Source of the DNA: Epiperipatus broadwayi
Lineage: Eukaryota > Onychophora > Udeonychophora > Euonychophora > Peripatidae
Direction: 5' to 3'
NCBI GenBank assembly: GCA_028023455.1
Contig: JAQFVV010000032.1
Coordinates: 3,100,001 to 3,164,000 of the forward strand
DNA length: 64,000 nucleotides
Shown here one piece after another: positions 1 through 11,893 of this stretch (position 1 is its first letter; every line of letters begins with the position of its first letter). The notes under the pieces were generated by a model. That model searched no databases, was not told where the DNA came from, and saw only the letters and a program-made list of their open reading frames with translations. Position numbers and translations under genes: made by a program.

Positions 1-480
1 TGTTGGCTAAAATATTTTATTTGTACTGAATTTAGAAATAATTCACTTTATAACCAAAATTGCAATTCATGAATATATTTATTGTGCTATATACTGGATT
101 TATCTCCAAGTACTTTTATTTCACTTTATATTTATGTAGTTATATGTTCATGTATTCACAAGATCATCATGCATATAGGTTTTGGAAATTTAAAAAAAAA
201 AAAAAAATTGTTTAAACCAATTATTTTACAGAAGTCTCGCATCATGCATATAGGTTTTGGAAATTTAAAAAAAAAAAAAAATTGTTTAAACCAATTATTT
301 TACAGAAGTCTCGTCATAAAAACCAAACTTACTAAATACAAAAAACATGAATGTTTCATCACTTGAGGGAAATAATCACAAAATTATTCTAATAGAAGTT
401 ATTTCTAGAACCAAGCAGTTAACATGGCTATCCACAGACATTGGAATTAAATAAGTATATTGCAATGGATTTGCCATAGT
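1..480. other. AT-rich DNA with a 74-bp tandem duplication
   Basis: No gene is visible. A segment of about 74 bp beginning CATCATGCATATAGG and ending at ACAGAAGTCTCG occurs twice head to tail (about 166-239 and 240-313). Each unit contains a run of about 15 A. The open frame that crosses it is repetitive and low in complexity, so I do not call it coding. Confidence 0.7.
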
Positions 481-2116
481 TGTAACCAAAATTAGATATT
501 TTAGAACTTGAAGGATGAGATGAATAAGATGTTCAGAAAAGAGGAAAAAAAGTTTACTTTGGGATAGCAGTTACATAGTGAAGTAGGCATTGTTTTAAAT
601 CTAAATAGAGAAATGAGTTTTATAAGTACAAATAATAGATTATCTATCACAAAACTGAAATCACCACTTCTAAGACATTGGTGGTTATTCATTTGTAAAT
701 AACAATGATTAATTATGATGATAATAAAATGCAAAGTATTTATGAAGAATCTGGGAAAGTACACAAAAAGTTTATAAAAATAATTGTAAAATGGAGATTG
801 GAAATCTAATGTTGAACAGGAAAGAAATTATAAAATTACAGGAAATTAAGTTAAGAATAAGAAATGATTGTATTGAAAGGTATGGTAGTTATTAATAAGT
901 GATTTTAAAATCATACAAGAAAAAATGTATACATAGAAACATCTATAATAAGTAAATATTATTTGGATTATATAAGAATTATATACATTTAGAAATTTTA
1001 TTAAAAGTGAATGTATACATTCAGGAGCTGTTATTGATTTAGATCACAATTTAGCAGTGGTCAAAGTAAAATTGTCTTATAAGGAAATAAAAAGAATTTA
1101 ACCAAGAATGGTGTAAGCTATTAGAAAATTGAAAGACAACACTAAACAATTTTCCAAATAAAAGACATATAAAAGGCTTAACAATAGAAATAATCCAAAC
1201 TAAAGTTGACAGTTGATTAAATAAAATTTATTGGAACTGCAGCATTATTAATAGGTTGTAAAAGAAATTCAAAAAACAGAAGTCTTATTAATGTAATAAT
1301 TAATAAAATATAAGAAAAAGAAAAGAAAGGAAAAATATAATAAGAAGCTTAATAACGAATGAATAGGTGTGAAACTGATAAAACCAAGTAAGTTTGGTTA
1401 GAAAGCATTTTATAAAAATAAACAATTAAAAACAAAAGGCAGCTCTGGTTTAATAATATTAGATTTAAAAAACTTAAATTGGAAAAATAAGTCATAGAAA
1501 TGAAGTTGTTATCGAAGAAAACAACTTTAAGTTGTTAGAAAGAAAAGTGCATTGAAAAAGTAGTTAGAAATATTATATAAGTTACAGTATACTAGACATA
1601 GATAACAACTAAATAGGCTGTTCAATAATGCAAGTAGATGATGTAAAAACGGTTGATGAAAACTCAAGCAAGGCATGAGATTCAGTTAGTAGAATTGCTA
1701 AAAACCATGGGAGTTATTAGATATTTGTAATATAATTTGTTTCAATAGAATTATCAATAGAGTTTTGTTTTCCAACAATTACTGTATAATTCCATTAGCA
1801 AAATGGCTTATTGTAATAAAATGTTAGGATTTTAGATCATTTCTTTTAATTTAATATAGAATAGATCAATTTCTAATAGATAAGAAATATTTTTATCTGA
1901 AAAGCAGTTTGGATTTAAAAAATAAAGAGAAACTAGTGATGCATTTGAAGTGAAAGTAGTTGTTGATAGATATATAGAAAGAAGACAAGAACTTAATATT
2001 TATTGTTGAAAAGCTTTTTCTAGAATAAATTGCATTATTTTGTTGGACATTTTAAAAATGAAAAATGTGGACTGGAAGGAGAGTTGATTATTAGGAAAGC
2101 TATATATGAATCAGAA
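480..2116 (+). mobile_element. Old non-LTR retrotransposon (LINE), 5' portion, decayed
   Basis: No long frame survives, but frame-hopping translation gives LINE-like blocks. Around 1030-1100 there is a stretch reading SGAVIDLDHNLAVVKVKLS, like the end of an APE-type endonuclease domain. Around 1850-2110 there are RT-like pieces: a QFGF-like start (SSLDLKNK), then an IERRQELNIY-like segment, a degraded palm motif and LKMKNVDW. The match stops near 2116, where an RTE element begins, and resumes past 5690, so this LINE was interrupted by a later insertion. Its clade cannot be set. The RT part is the best supported; the first few hundred bases are weak. Confidence 0.5.
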
Positions 2117-5100
2117 TATATTTTGCTTAACTGACAAGAGACTTTTTGATTCTTTGAGATCTTTAAGGAACCAAACTGAGCAAATTCCCAGTATATACTC
2201 CATCCATTCTTGTTGTTGCAGCTGTTGTTTCTATATGATTATTCATATAGTATACAAATTTGCATGTGCTGTTCCCCAACATGCATAAGTAAGCATGGTG
2301 CCTTTATTGGTTTTTTACCCCTGAATTTAAGATCAAGAAACACTATGGTCTTTTTTCTCAATTACTTGATAGTTCTTAACTGAAATATCAGTTGGGTTTT
2401 TTTGAAGGCAGAATAAATGTCCTTGTGAATGGACTTTTTTTAAAAAAAAATGTATTTAAAACCATGATAGGCAAAACTAAAAAATGGCTTTATTAATAGG
2501 AGAAAATGAAATCACCCACCAAGGCCGAAGTTGGTGGCTGAAGGCAGAGGATGCTAATAATCTCCTGGTTGCAGACTTAGGCTGCCATTTGATTATAATT
2601 TTTATTTTAGGTATTTACAATTGCAAATCACTTTTATGTGAAGGGAAATTGTGCAAATTATAATTGCCTAATATTAAATTGGATATTGTTGGACTTTGGG
2701 AAGTTAGAAGAAAAATTGAAGAATCAATTAATTTAAAAAGTATGTGTAATTTAATACAATAATATTGGAAGTGCAAATGGAGTGGATTTATTTCAAATAA
2801 AAAATGGAAAAACAATCTTATTAGAGATTAATCAGTATCAGATAAGAGTGGCTTGACTAGTTAGTTATTCAATTTAATGGAAGATAACAGATGCAGAAAA
2901 TTCAGATTTGTGCCCCAATAAATTCTCATTGTGATAAAGAAATATACAATTTTTATATGGATGTATAAAAAGGCTTTTGATCACATTAAATAAAATTTTA
3001 AAATTGTCATAGAAGACTTTCATGCTAGAATTTATGAACAACTGAAAGATGAAAATGGTGTGGATAAATTTAGTTGTGGTGCTAAAAATGAGTAAGAACA
3101 CAGACTTGTGGAGTTTACATAAAATGCAATATTATGAATTCTTTTTTTGAGAAAAATAGACATGGAAGCATTCAAATGAAGATACAGTATAATTTTTCAT
3201 ATATATTTTGGTTAACAATAAATATATATTTCAGGATTATATGTTCTTAATAAACTCAATACAGAAAGGGATCATTGATTAATGACACGTAAGGTACATA
3301 TTAAAGCAAAACTAAAGAGACAAAAATTATTTAAAAAAAAAAAAATTGATAGTTGATATTTCTAACCTTGAGAAACATTTCATCGAATTTATTGAACTTG
3401 CAAACCATTTTAAAATATTAACTGATTTTGCAGATGATTTATTATTTGAATGTAATCAATAGGAAGATAACTGATAAACTATTAAGAACTGTAACAAAGA
3501 TAGTTGCAAAAGAGCAACAATTTACCAATGAATTTTCTTCTGAGATAAAACAATATATGAAGAAAGTAAGGAATATGGAAATATGTAAAAATGGTTCATT
3601 AAGAAGAATTGAATATCTAGAGTTTAGTAAAATGGTAAGAAATAATAATAATAACAATATTAGTATTGAAAATAATAATAATATAAGAAAATTTAATTGT
3701 GAATTAGCAAGGAGAACTATAGAAAATAAAAAGTCCCCAAAAAATGTAAAACAAAATCTTGGTTATGATAGGAAACTTATTTCTGCAATAAGAACAAAAG
3801 ATGAAAAAAATTACAGAACAAAGAGATGACATTTTGTGTTGAAGAGTTCTATAAAGAATTATATAATGATAAAGAATGAGAGAACAAAGTATCCCATACA
3901 ATTACTACAACTTCTGAATTGCCCACTGTTTTAAATGAAGAAGTGAAACATGCAATTTAATCTATGAAGATGAGAAAAGCATTAAGAAATGATGAATAAT
4001 AAATGATAGCTTAAGCAGATAAAGAAATAGAAAAATTATTGACAAAGTTCTATATCAAATTTCTAAATGATAAAGGTGTACCAGATGATTGGAAGTTTGC
4101 AATAGTAATATTGATATTTAAGAAAGATGATAAAGAAGATAATAGAAATTACAGACCTATCAGTCTTTTATCAGTTCTCTACAAAATTTTTACCAAGATA
4201 ATTACAACTTGTCTCCAGAAAACTTTAGATTTTAAGCATTTAAAAGGACAAGCTAAATTTAAAAGTGGTTTTAGGAAAATGGATCACATTCAGATATTGA
4301 GAGAATTGATAGAAAGGGCTAATGAATATTTGTCATTATGCTTTGGATTTGTAAATTATGAAAAAGAATTTGGTATTATAAGCATTTCTACAGTGATTGA
4401 GTCATTGAATCACCAAGATATAGATCTAGTATATGGTCATATTCTGAAAAATATTTATCAAAATGTAACAGCAATGATTAGTAATGATATTAAGAGGGTT
4501 TAACATTGAGAAGTATGCTGTGACCAGATTATTTTATATCACCAAATCTTTTATAACAATCTTACGATTAGTATTTTGTGGATTATAATGGAAACTAAGA
4601 GAAAATGTAAATAGAGTTTATTTAAATCATTTAGATTTTGCAGATGATGTAGTTGTTTTTGCAAATGATGCTTCATGTTGCAAGAGTTATTAGATGAAAT
4701 AAGAAAGTAGTATTAAAAATAAATGCTAAAAAGACTAAAGTAATGTACATTGGAATTTTCTTAGAAGTAAAGATTGATAAAAATGAATTAGAAGTTAACA
4801 ACTACAAATACTGTTGGGAGATTATTAATACAGATAGAAATACAATGGATGAAATTAATTGTAGAATTAAACATGGATGGAGGCTTTTAATAGAAATATT
4901 TTAATATTAAAAATAATACACCTGTGTATTTGAATAGTTTTTAATAAATGTGTTTTGTCAGTTTTTATTTATGGATCTGAGACTTGGACACTTAAAGTTA
5001 GAATAACAAGAGATTGAAAATGAAATTTATTGATGAGCACACAATCATATATTACTGACACTATTGAATGAATTAAGAGACTGAAATGCAATTGGTCTGG

Positions 5101-5330
5101 ACATATTGTTAAAAGAGATTATTATAGATAGACAGTTGAAGTCCTAAACTGGATCTCAAGAGATGATAAAATACCTACAAAGAGACAACATACAAGATGA
5201 ATGGATGAAATAAGAAATTTTGCTGGTATGATATAGAGAAGATAAGCTAGAGATGAGATAAACTGGATTAAACTTGGAGATATTTTCATTCTACAGTGCA
5301 CAGATAATATTTGAAAGTGATGATGATGGT
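2117..5330 (+). mobile_element. RTE-type LINE, near full length, decayed
   Basis: The 5' region (about 2117-2600) aligns by eye with the 5' region of the RTE copy near 40900, so this copy appears close to full length. The endonuclease part (about 2600-3130) keeps DIVGLWEVRRK, with the catalytic Glu block. A linker-like frame lies at 3428-3829. The RT part (4039-4503) contains NYRPISLLSVLYKIFTKII and FVNYEKEF, a damaged form of the usual FVDYEKAFD. The polymerase motif DFADDVVVFAN is at about 4632-4665. The 3' end carries a GATGATGATG tail near 5320-5330. Many stops and shifts make it inactive. It sits inside an older LINE. Confidence 0.85.
4039..4503 (+). pseudogene. RTE reverse transcriptase fragment
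   Basis: This 154-codon open segment covers the fingers and first palm portion of an RTE-clade reverse transcriptase, which would copy element RNA at the nicked target. Visible blocks are PDDWKFAIVILIFKK, NYRPISLLSVLYKIF, and FVNYEKEF, where the family normally has FVDYEKAFD. The first catalytic Asp is therefore replaced by Asn here. The frame closes at 4501 before the RQGD block, while the FADD motif follows out of frame near 4640. It is a relic. Confidence 0.8.
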
Positions 5331-5689
5331 GGCATTTGTAAGATTTGTTTTATCAGGCAAAATAGATTTAGAAAGAAATTTATGATAAAGGTGTTGTCTT
5401 GTTCATTAGTTTTTTAATATAAACATAGTCTACAAATGATGAAATTATGTTCTATCAGTATGATCATAAGTTTGACAAAGTTATATTTTTTTGCATTAAA
5501 AAAATGTTATAACAGTAGTAAATTCCAATAATGAGTATACATTTGTAATGTACATTATCTGTATCAAAGCTTTTTATAATACAGTATTTAAAATTAAGTA
5601 TGCTATGAAATATTGCACTATATGTTATATATGTAGTATACAATTATACTGTTATCATGGGAATTTTTTTGATATAAATATTTTTTTAT
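5331..5689. other. AT-rich spacer, nothing recognised
   Basis: Low-complexity AT-rich DNA between the RTE tail and the point where the older LINE resumes. It may hold unrecognisable sequence of that LINE. No splice-bounded open frame or RNA gene is visible. Confidence 0.5.
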
Positions 5690-6480
5690 TTACTCCATAA
5701 TCTATGCAATCCCAAATGAACATAAGATAAGGCATATCTGGATTTAGATGAGTCGCTAAATGTACGTTGTTTTAAAAGAATGGATATAAGATTTGAGGAA
5801 AAGATTAAGTGTATGTTACTTGCTCATGAAATGATAAAACTTGTGCAAATGAAACTCACTCAGATTATTATGCAAGCTAGATGAATTTTTAATGAGTTTA
5901 GAATTCAAGTAAATATAAATCAAACTAAAGTAATGAAAATAGGTGAAGAAAATAAACTTTAAAAAGAATAGTTAGACAGGAAATTATAAAGCAAGGCAGT
6001 GTTTTTAAATATGGGATGATAGAATTAATGAAAAAGTAATTATATAGACACAATTACTAAATAGGTTTTTAATAAGCTTTACAAATTAGTCTTTAGCATT
6101 TTGAAATTTCAACCCAAAGAGATTCTTATAATATGTATATATTTAAAGTAATTGTTTTTAAGGAGCAGAGACTTGAAGTTTGTGAAGATATAAAATCAAA
6201 GATGAATGGGAAAGGCAACAGTTGGAAGGACAAAGACAGAAACTTAAACTATTGAAAAGAGTATATTAAAAAAGATTATTTATTGATGAAATTAAAAGAA
6301 AAACTATATTAGATGTATATTTAAAAATAGAGACATTATGTAGAACATAGAAAGAATTGTGGATGGTGAAAGAAAAATCAATAAATTGTTAGATGATATT
6401 AAGCAAGGAATGGTTATAAGTTTTTGAAAAACAGAAAATGATGATATTGCTTAGAGATATATGGAAATCTAATTGAAAAA
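5690..6480 (+). mobile_element. Old LINE, 3' portion (resumes after the nested RTE)
   Basis: Frame-hopping translation gives blocks expected at the end of a LINE RT: HEMIKLVQ near 5825, EFRIQVNINQTKVMKIGEE near 5900-5950 (the usual INxxKTKVMxIG block), a YLK-like region after 6140, and IVDGERKINKLLDDIKQG near 6355-6405, resembling the conserved C-terminal IEGKxEGxR..LLDDLKxxR segment. Orientation matches the 480-2116 part, supporting one element split by the RTE at 2117-5330. Heavily decayed. Confidence 0.5.
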
Positions 6481-6872
6481 TATAATCCTAAATCCATTTA
6501 AGTTGGGGTATCAAAAAATGTTGATAATTAAAAAAAACAAAAACATTTAAGATATTATTTTTTTTATAAAGGACATTAAACAAGCTTAACTTTATTGATT
6601 ATATAGCTGTTCTACATAACAGATTTGAATTTTATATACCATAGAGCCATTAAAGACATACTGAAAATGCTAATTGATAAATAAAACAAAACCAATTTTC
6701 ATTATTTATAAGAATTTGCAATTAAAAAATATCAAACAGTTGTCACTATTTTAATTTTTGAAACATACATTTATTACTAATGTTTGGATGAGAAGACATT
6801 CATTTTTGCAAAATTTCATCATTGAACATAACGTGTCACTTGTTTGGGAAAATATTTCATTATATCAAATGT
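6481..6872. other. AT-rich spacer, nothing recognised
   Basis: No gene, repeat unit or structured RNA is evident in this AT-rich stretch between the LINE end and the foldback repeat. Confidence 0.5.
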
Positions 6873-7320
6873 AATTCTAAAATTTAATTTGTAGTTTTGT
6901 AATTATGCGACAATGCAAATTATAAAAACTTGCCTCATTTACTAAAAAATATTTGCAAAATAAAACAATCTTGCATAATTTAATAAAAAAATAATATAAA
7001 ATAATGTAATCATAATTTATTAATTATTTTTAAATTAATTATGCCATTTAATGCAATAATAATGTTTGATTCTCTTTTTAAAAAGTCTTCATTAGTTTGT
7101 ATTATTTTTAGTAAATTGTACAAATTTGTATTGCTCATTAAGAAATTATTAACAGATTATTGCTTTCATAAATGTTTTGTAATACTTATTATATAATTTC
7201 ATAAGTTTGTATTACTTGACAATGTATTATTTTTTATTAAATTAACAAAGTTTTTATGGTTTGTATTGTATTATTATAAAATTCTGCATTAAATTTTACT
7301 ATTACATTGACATTAGTTTG
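6873..7320. repeat. AT-rich foldback repeat (MITE-like), family member also near 55545
   Basis: The segment starting TTCTAAAATTTAATTTG at about 6873-6955 recurs as an imperfect reverse complement at about 7222-7303, where ATTAAATTTTACTATT closes the right arm. A further partial inverted unit lies near 7085-7120. A third related copy in the direct orientation lies at about 55545-55650 inside the EFA6 intron, sharing AATACAAACTATAAAAGCTT-like sequence. The inverted arrangement plus dispersal suggests a non-autonomous DNA element. Boundaries and target duplication are unclear in this AT-rich context. Confidence 0.5.
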
Positions 7321-7480
7321 TGTTGTAAATTATGCATTATATGTTCACATTAATTTTTATAAAATTTCTTCTGTACTTTGTTTACTGGAAATATTAATTT
7401 CATCAATTAGCTTCTATTTAGAATATAAAACTTGAATATATTAAACATCTATGCTATCCATACCAGCCTAATATATATAT

Positions 7481-7874
7481 CAGGGGTCCCCAACCCTATG
7501 CCCGCGGGCACTATGGTGCCCGCAGACCATTTTATGTGTGCCCGCCGCTATCCGGACACGATAAAAAATTATTTATCTGATACAAATAAATTTAATTTTT
7601 AAAATTTCTTATAAATTATTGTATTATATTGTAATCAAATTGTAGGTCATAGTATACTTTACAGCGTAAAAATATAAACCTTAATTATATGTTAAAATTT
7701 TATTTTTAAAATAAATACTTTTTTATACATTATGTGTATTAACAATATCCAATTATAAATTTACATTAAAAAAATAAATGGTGCTCGCCACCTAGTTGAA
7801 AAAATAAATGGTGCCCGCCACCTGGCTGGTATTATAGAATGTGCTCTTAAATGCAAAAAGGTTGGGGACCCCTG
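7481..7874. mobile_element. hAT-type MITE, 394 bp, intact ends
   Basis: The terminal inverted repeats are perfect over 15 bp: CAGGGGTCCCCAACC at 7481-7495 and its reverse complement at 7860-7874. They are flanked by the 8-bp duplication ATATATAT (7473-7480 and 7875-7882). Both the CAGGG-type ends and the 8-bp target duplication are typical of hAT transposons. GC-rich subterminal motifs of the type TGGTGCCCGC recur near both ends, including a duplicated block near 7778-7825. There is no transposase frame, so it would have moved in trans. The AT microsatellite target weakens the duplication evidence slightly. Confidence 0.85.
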
Positions 7875-7882
7875 ATATATAT

Positions 7883-8257
7883 TGTGCCATAGAGATATAT
7901 ACCCCAACTGCATTATCATATATATACATTATAAACATTTTTTGCATATAAGATTATTAATTACTAAAATCACTGGTTGATGTCTTAGTTAATTTTATCT
8001 GATTATATAATATATTTTTAAAATAGTTGCAAACATAAATATAGAATATAATACCTTAGTATGATCATTTATTGACTTAAAAACTTTTACGAAGATGAAG
8101 CAGCCATATTGAATATTCAAAAAATTATGTTAAGCCACAAATTTTATCACAACATAAGTTGGTAATATTCAAAAATGATATAATATGTATTGTTTGAAAC
8201 ATAAAACACCAAATAATGTAATTAAGCTGAAAAAAATGTAGTCATTGATATTCAAAG
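7883..8257. other. AT-rich spacer, nothing recognised
   Basis: No supported feature. AT-rich DNA between the hAT MITE and a SINE fragment. Confidence 0.5.
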
Positions 8258-8303
8258 TCGCGGGTTCGCTTCCCGGACGATGCTTTGATACATGGAAAAA
8301 AAA
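8258..8303 (+). mobile_element. 5'-truncated tRNA-derived SINE fragment
   Basis: It contains a pol III B box (GGGTTCGCTTCCCGG) followed by a short tail (ATGCTTTGATACATGG) and a run of A. The same order, B box then ATGCATTTGACATATG then A-run, occurs in the complete SINE at 33616-33714, so the two are members of one family. The A box and 5' tRNA half are missing. No target duplication could be defined. Confidence 0.6.
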
Positions 8304-8850
8304 GAAGAATAAAAGTTAATATTTCTAATAATTATTTTCATATTATTTCAAAAAGTCAAAATTATCATGCATACAACTTAAAATTATATTTTTGTTAATA
8401 GGTTAGTTGGATTCATTAAAATTTCTAAAAAACTGGTATATAATAACACTTATCTAAGGTAATCCATCACTTGAACACTTCATAGAATAAAGACATTAGT
8501 ACCTTTCATTTTTTCTAGTAGCCCTTCAAAATGTTTTTCCATACAGGGGTTTGCACTGAATATGTCATCTCTAATAAAATCCCTTATAACAAGTAGTTAA
8601 TATTGATCAATAATTAGTATAATTTGAATATTATAATAAAGAACTTCAATACAGTTTGTAATTTATTAAAATCTATATACAAGTATCAACGACAGTACAG
8701 GTCGCTGGATGGCGCTGTTGCTAGTCAAAAAATAGTCACTATATACAAAATAAAATAATAAAATAAAATAAAAAGTGAATTAAATACTAAATTCATTATA
8801 GAGTTAAGCTTGAGGTTAATAAGTTAGTAGTTTAGAGTTAATGCGATGTA
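8304..8850. other. AT-rich spacer with a short AAAAT microsatellite
   Basis: No gene is seen. A run of AAAAT-type repeats lies at about 8749-8778. A short, more GC-rich patch at 8690-8725 could be the end of a transposon, but I cannot assign it. Confidence 0.4.
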
Positions 8851-8854
8851 GTAT

Positions 8855-9100
8855 TATTTATCCTATCTTTATAGGTTTTGAGGGCTCATTGCTTCATGCT
8901 ACTATGATCATAAATTTAGTAATAGCTTCATCAACTGCCATCTCTCTTTGCATTTGATATGTAGCTTTGAAATTTACATTGCAGTAGTGCATAATCGGCC
9001 TAAGTTTATATACTGTCAAAATTTTTACTTTTAGCATTTGCGTATTTTTATTATTATTAAAATGCAGACAAGACATTATCGAAAAATCTAAATCCGGTCA
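8855..9100 (-). pseudogene. piggyBac-family transposase fragment
   Basis: The minus-strand frame at 9076-8894 contains, in order, CLHFNNNKNTQ, YKLRPIMHYCNVNF and VDEAITKF. These match the known piggyBac/PGBD order: an RF..IL..LHFNDN block, a KIRPLLDxLNxxF block, then SVDExMIxFKGR, whose Asp is the first catalytic residue of the DDD triad. That Asp is kept, but the following FKGR block is lost and a stop follows. A KPIKIG-like piece just past the stop resembles the KPxKWG block. The other catalytic Asps and terminal repeats were not found, so it is a relic of about 80 codons. Confidence 0.7.
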
Positions 9101-9997
9101 TAATATTTGCAAAATATGTTTATCTTTGTCTCATATTATCCAGATATCAGCTAATTCATATATTGGACATCTGGATCCAAGCCCACGATATAACTTTACA
9201 CAATCGCGAGTTATTTTTTTTTTGGTCATGGTCAGCGTATATGTTAGTTTCAATAATTTTTTTTTTTCATATAATATAAATTAAAATAATAATTAAAAAG
9301 TATATTCAAATAATAATTAAAAAGTATATAAAATTATAACTTACCATCTGCTTCCAATAATGTTCAGTCTTCTAAGTACATCGGTTATATCTTTTATTTT
9401 TTCCAATGTAATTTTCTAGGGCAAATCTTGTTGCATAAAAATGAAAAAAACTAAGAGAAAGACAAAAAAAATTCAATTTACTTGATCACAAAAATTATCA
9501 TAAAAAAAACACCTTTTCTGAAACTAGAAAAAAAGATGGAAATGAAGATGTAAAAAGTGCAGGTGTAGTGTGTAGACTTCCAGTAATATGTTTATAATTT
9601 AAAAATTCATGGCCGCATGATGCGGTCATAAAAACGAAGAGGTTTTAAAAGAAGCATATGGAATCTATTTTGACATTTTTTTTAAAGAGTTCGATTTTAA
9701 AGGCAATGTGTTTCATATCAATAGAGGTTAAAAATGACATTTTACCTAACTTCATATTAGATATGTATATTCATGATTTTTTTCTCCTTTTATTTCTAAA
9801 AAAAAAAAACTTTGCTAATACAATATTACTTTTTTTTTACATATATATATGTTTCAGTAGTTACATTTAAAAAAACCAAACAGCAAATTATATTTATATA
9901 TATGAATCTATTTGTATATATGTATATATAATTAATGTTTATAATAATTATCACTTGATAAATTTTATATGGCAAATATCTGAGCATATCACATAAT
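9101..9997. other. AT-rich DNA, nothing recognised; ends with an RTE target site
   Basis: No supported gene. Homopolymer A and T runs are common. The small open frame at 9658-9870 is low in complexity and I do not regard it as real. The last 11 bases (TATCACATAAT, 9987-9997) are one copy of the target duplication of the next RTE. Confidence 0.5.
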
Positions 9998-11893
9998 CAT
10001 CATCATCATTATCAACCATTATCAATCCACTGCAGGATGAAGGTCTCTCCAAGTTTAATCCATCTTCTCCGATCTTTAGCTTCTCTTCTCCACCACCCCC
10101 CCCCCCCCTTTTTTTTTCCCCCCCCCCCCTCTCAATTGGGTTCTTTTTTTTTTTTTTTTTTTTTCATTCCAGTTTAAAACAATTGTCCATCTATTATCAT
10201 CTCTTCTAACAATATGTCCAGCCCAACTCCACTTCAATCTTTTAATTTTTTCAATGAGGTCAGTAACACCTGTTTGTTCTTACCATTGGGTTTACGATCT
10301 CTTCTTGTTACTCCCAACATACATCTCTCCATACTTCTTTGAGTGGTCTGAAGTCTCTGAATTGCTCTTCTATTAAGTGTCCAAGTCTCAGATCCATAAG
10401 TAAGAACTGGTAAAACACATTTGTTAAAAACCTTCCTTTTCAAACACATAGGCATATTTCCTTTTAGTATCAAGTTATTTCTACCAAAAGCACCCAACCA
10501 AGTTTAATTCTATGATTAATTTCCTCCATTATGTTTCCATCTGTATTAATAATCTGACCAAGGTATTTGTAACTGTTAATTTCTTCTAATTCATCATAAT
10601 CAATCTTTATTTTCATATTTTGAGCAAATCGATTGAACATTACTTTAGTCTTTTTAACATTTATCTTTAGTCCTACTTTCCTACTTTCATCTGATAATTC
10701 CTGCAACATTTCCTGCAGATCTGAAGCATTATTTGCAAAAACAACTACATCATCTGCAAAATCTAAATGACTTAAATAATCACCATTTACTTTCACTCCT
10801 TTAGTTTCCCATTTTAATCCACAAAATACTTCATGCAGCACTACTGTAAAAAGTTTTGGAGATATGGAGTCACCTTGTCTTACACCTTTCTCAATGTTGA
10901 CTTTCCCAGTGTCATTATGTAATCTAATTGTTGCTGTTGCATTTTTATAAATATTCTTTAAAATATGACAATATCCTGGATCTATACCTTGATGATCTAA
11001 TGCTTTAATCACTGAAGAAATGTTTATAGAATCAAATGCCTTTTCATAATCTACAAATCCTAAGCATAATGGCAACTCATATTCATTTGTCCTTTCTATA
11101 ACTTCTCTCAATACCTGGATATGATCCCCTGTATTAAAACCACTTATTAAATCCGGCTTGTTCTCTTGGTTGGTGGAAATCCAATGTTCTCTGTAGACGA
11201 GTAGTAATTATCTTGGTAAAAATTTTATATAAAACTGATAAAAGGCTGATAGGTCTGTAATTTCTAATATCTTCTTTATCACCTTTTTTAAATATTAATA
11301 TTATTACTGCATTCTTCCAATCATCCGGTACATCTTTATCATTTAGACATTTGGTATATAACTTTGCTAAAAAATTTTCTATTTCTTCACCTAATTTTAA
11401 TATATCAATTATAATTCCATCATTACCTGGAGCCTTTCCTTTCTTCATACATTTAATTGCATGTCTCACTTCTTCATTTAAAATTCTGGGCAATTTGGAA
11501 GATGTAATAGATATAGGAGGTACTTGTTCTTTATTACTATATAATTCTTGATAAAAATCTTCTACCAATTTCATGATGTCATCTCTCCTTTTATTAATAA
11601 TTCCATCTTTTTTTCTTATTGCAGATATAAATTTCCTACCAATACCAAAATGTTGTTTTACATTCTTAAGACTTTTATTTTCTTCTACAGCTTTCCTTGC
11701 TAGTTCACAGTTATACTTTCTTATATCATTTTCAACTCTTTTCCGCACCATTTTACAAAATTCGAGATATTCAATACTTTTTAATGCATCATTTTTGTAT
11801 ATCTTCATATTCCTTTTTTTCTTCATAAATTCTCTAGTCTCAGTAGAAATTTTATTGGTCAGTTGCTGTTTCTTTCTACCAGCTATCTTTGTT
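9998..11893 (-). mobile_element. RTE-type LINE, 5'-truncated, minus strand
   Basis: Reading from 11893 down, the element begins in the linker before the RT and ends in a GATGATGATGATGA-type tail at about 9998-10010. RT blocks are well kept: NYRPISLLSVLYKIFTKII, FVDYEKAFDSI, GVRQGDSISPKLF, LDFADDVVVFANN, KINVKKTKVMF, YKYLGQII and YGSETWTLNRR. Three frames carry them (11893-11134, 11111-10470, 10497-10234), so at least two frame breaks exist. The target duplication TATCACATAAT is at 9987-9997 and 11937-11947. Between the element's 5' end and the second copy lies an inverted copy of the flank. A C/T homopolymer patch at 10094-10164 replaces normal 3' sequence. Confidence 0.9.
10470..11111 (-). 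pseudogene. RTE reverse transcriptase, palm and thumb portion
   Basis: This 213-codon open segment contains the polymerase core of an RTE LINE: FVDYEKAFDSI with the first catalytic Asp, GVRQGDSISPKLF, and LDFADDVVVFANN with the paired catalytic Asps, followed by KINVKKTKVMFN and YKYLGQIIN. The catalytic residues look intact within this piece, but the upstream fingers region (11893-11134) is in another frame and the endonuclease is absent through 5' truncation. It is the best-preserved RT core of the RTE family in this window. Confidence 0.85.

Noticed and set aside
2106-2288. Small open frame at the RTE 5' end
   Set aside because: It straddles the junction of the older LINE and the RTE 5' region and has no counterpart as a frame in the RTE copy near 40900.
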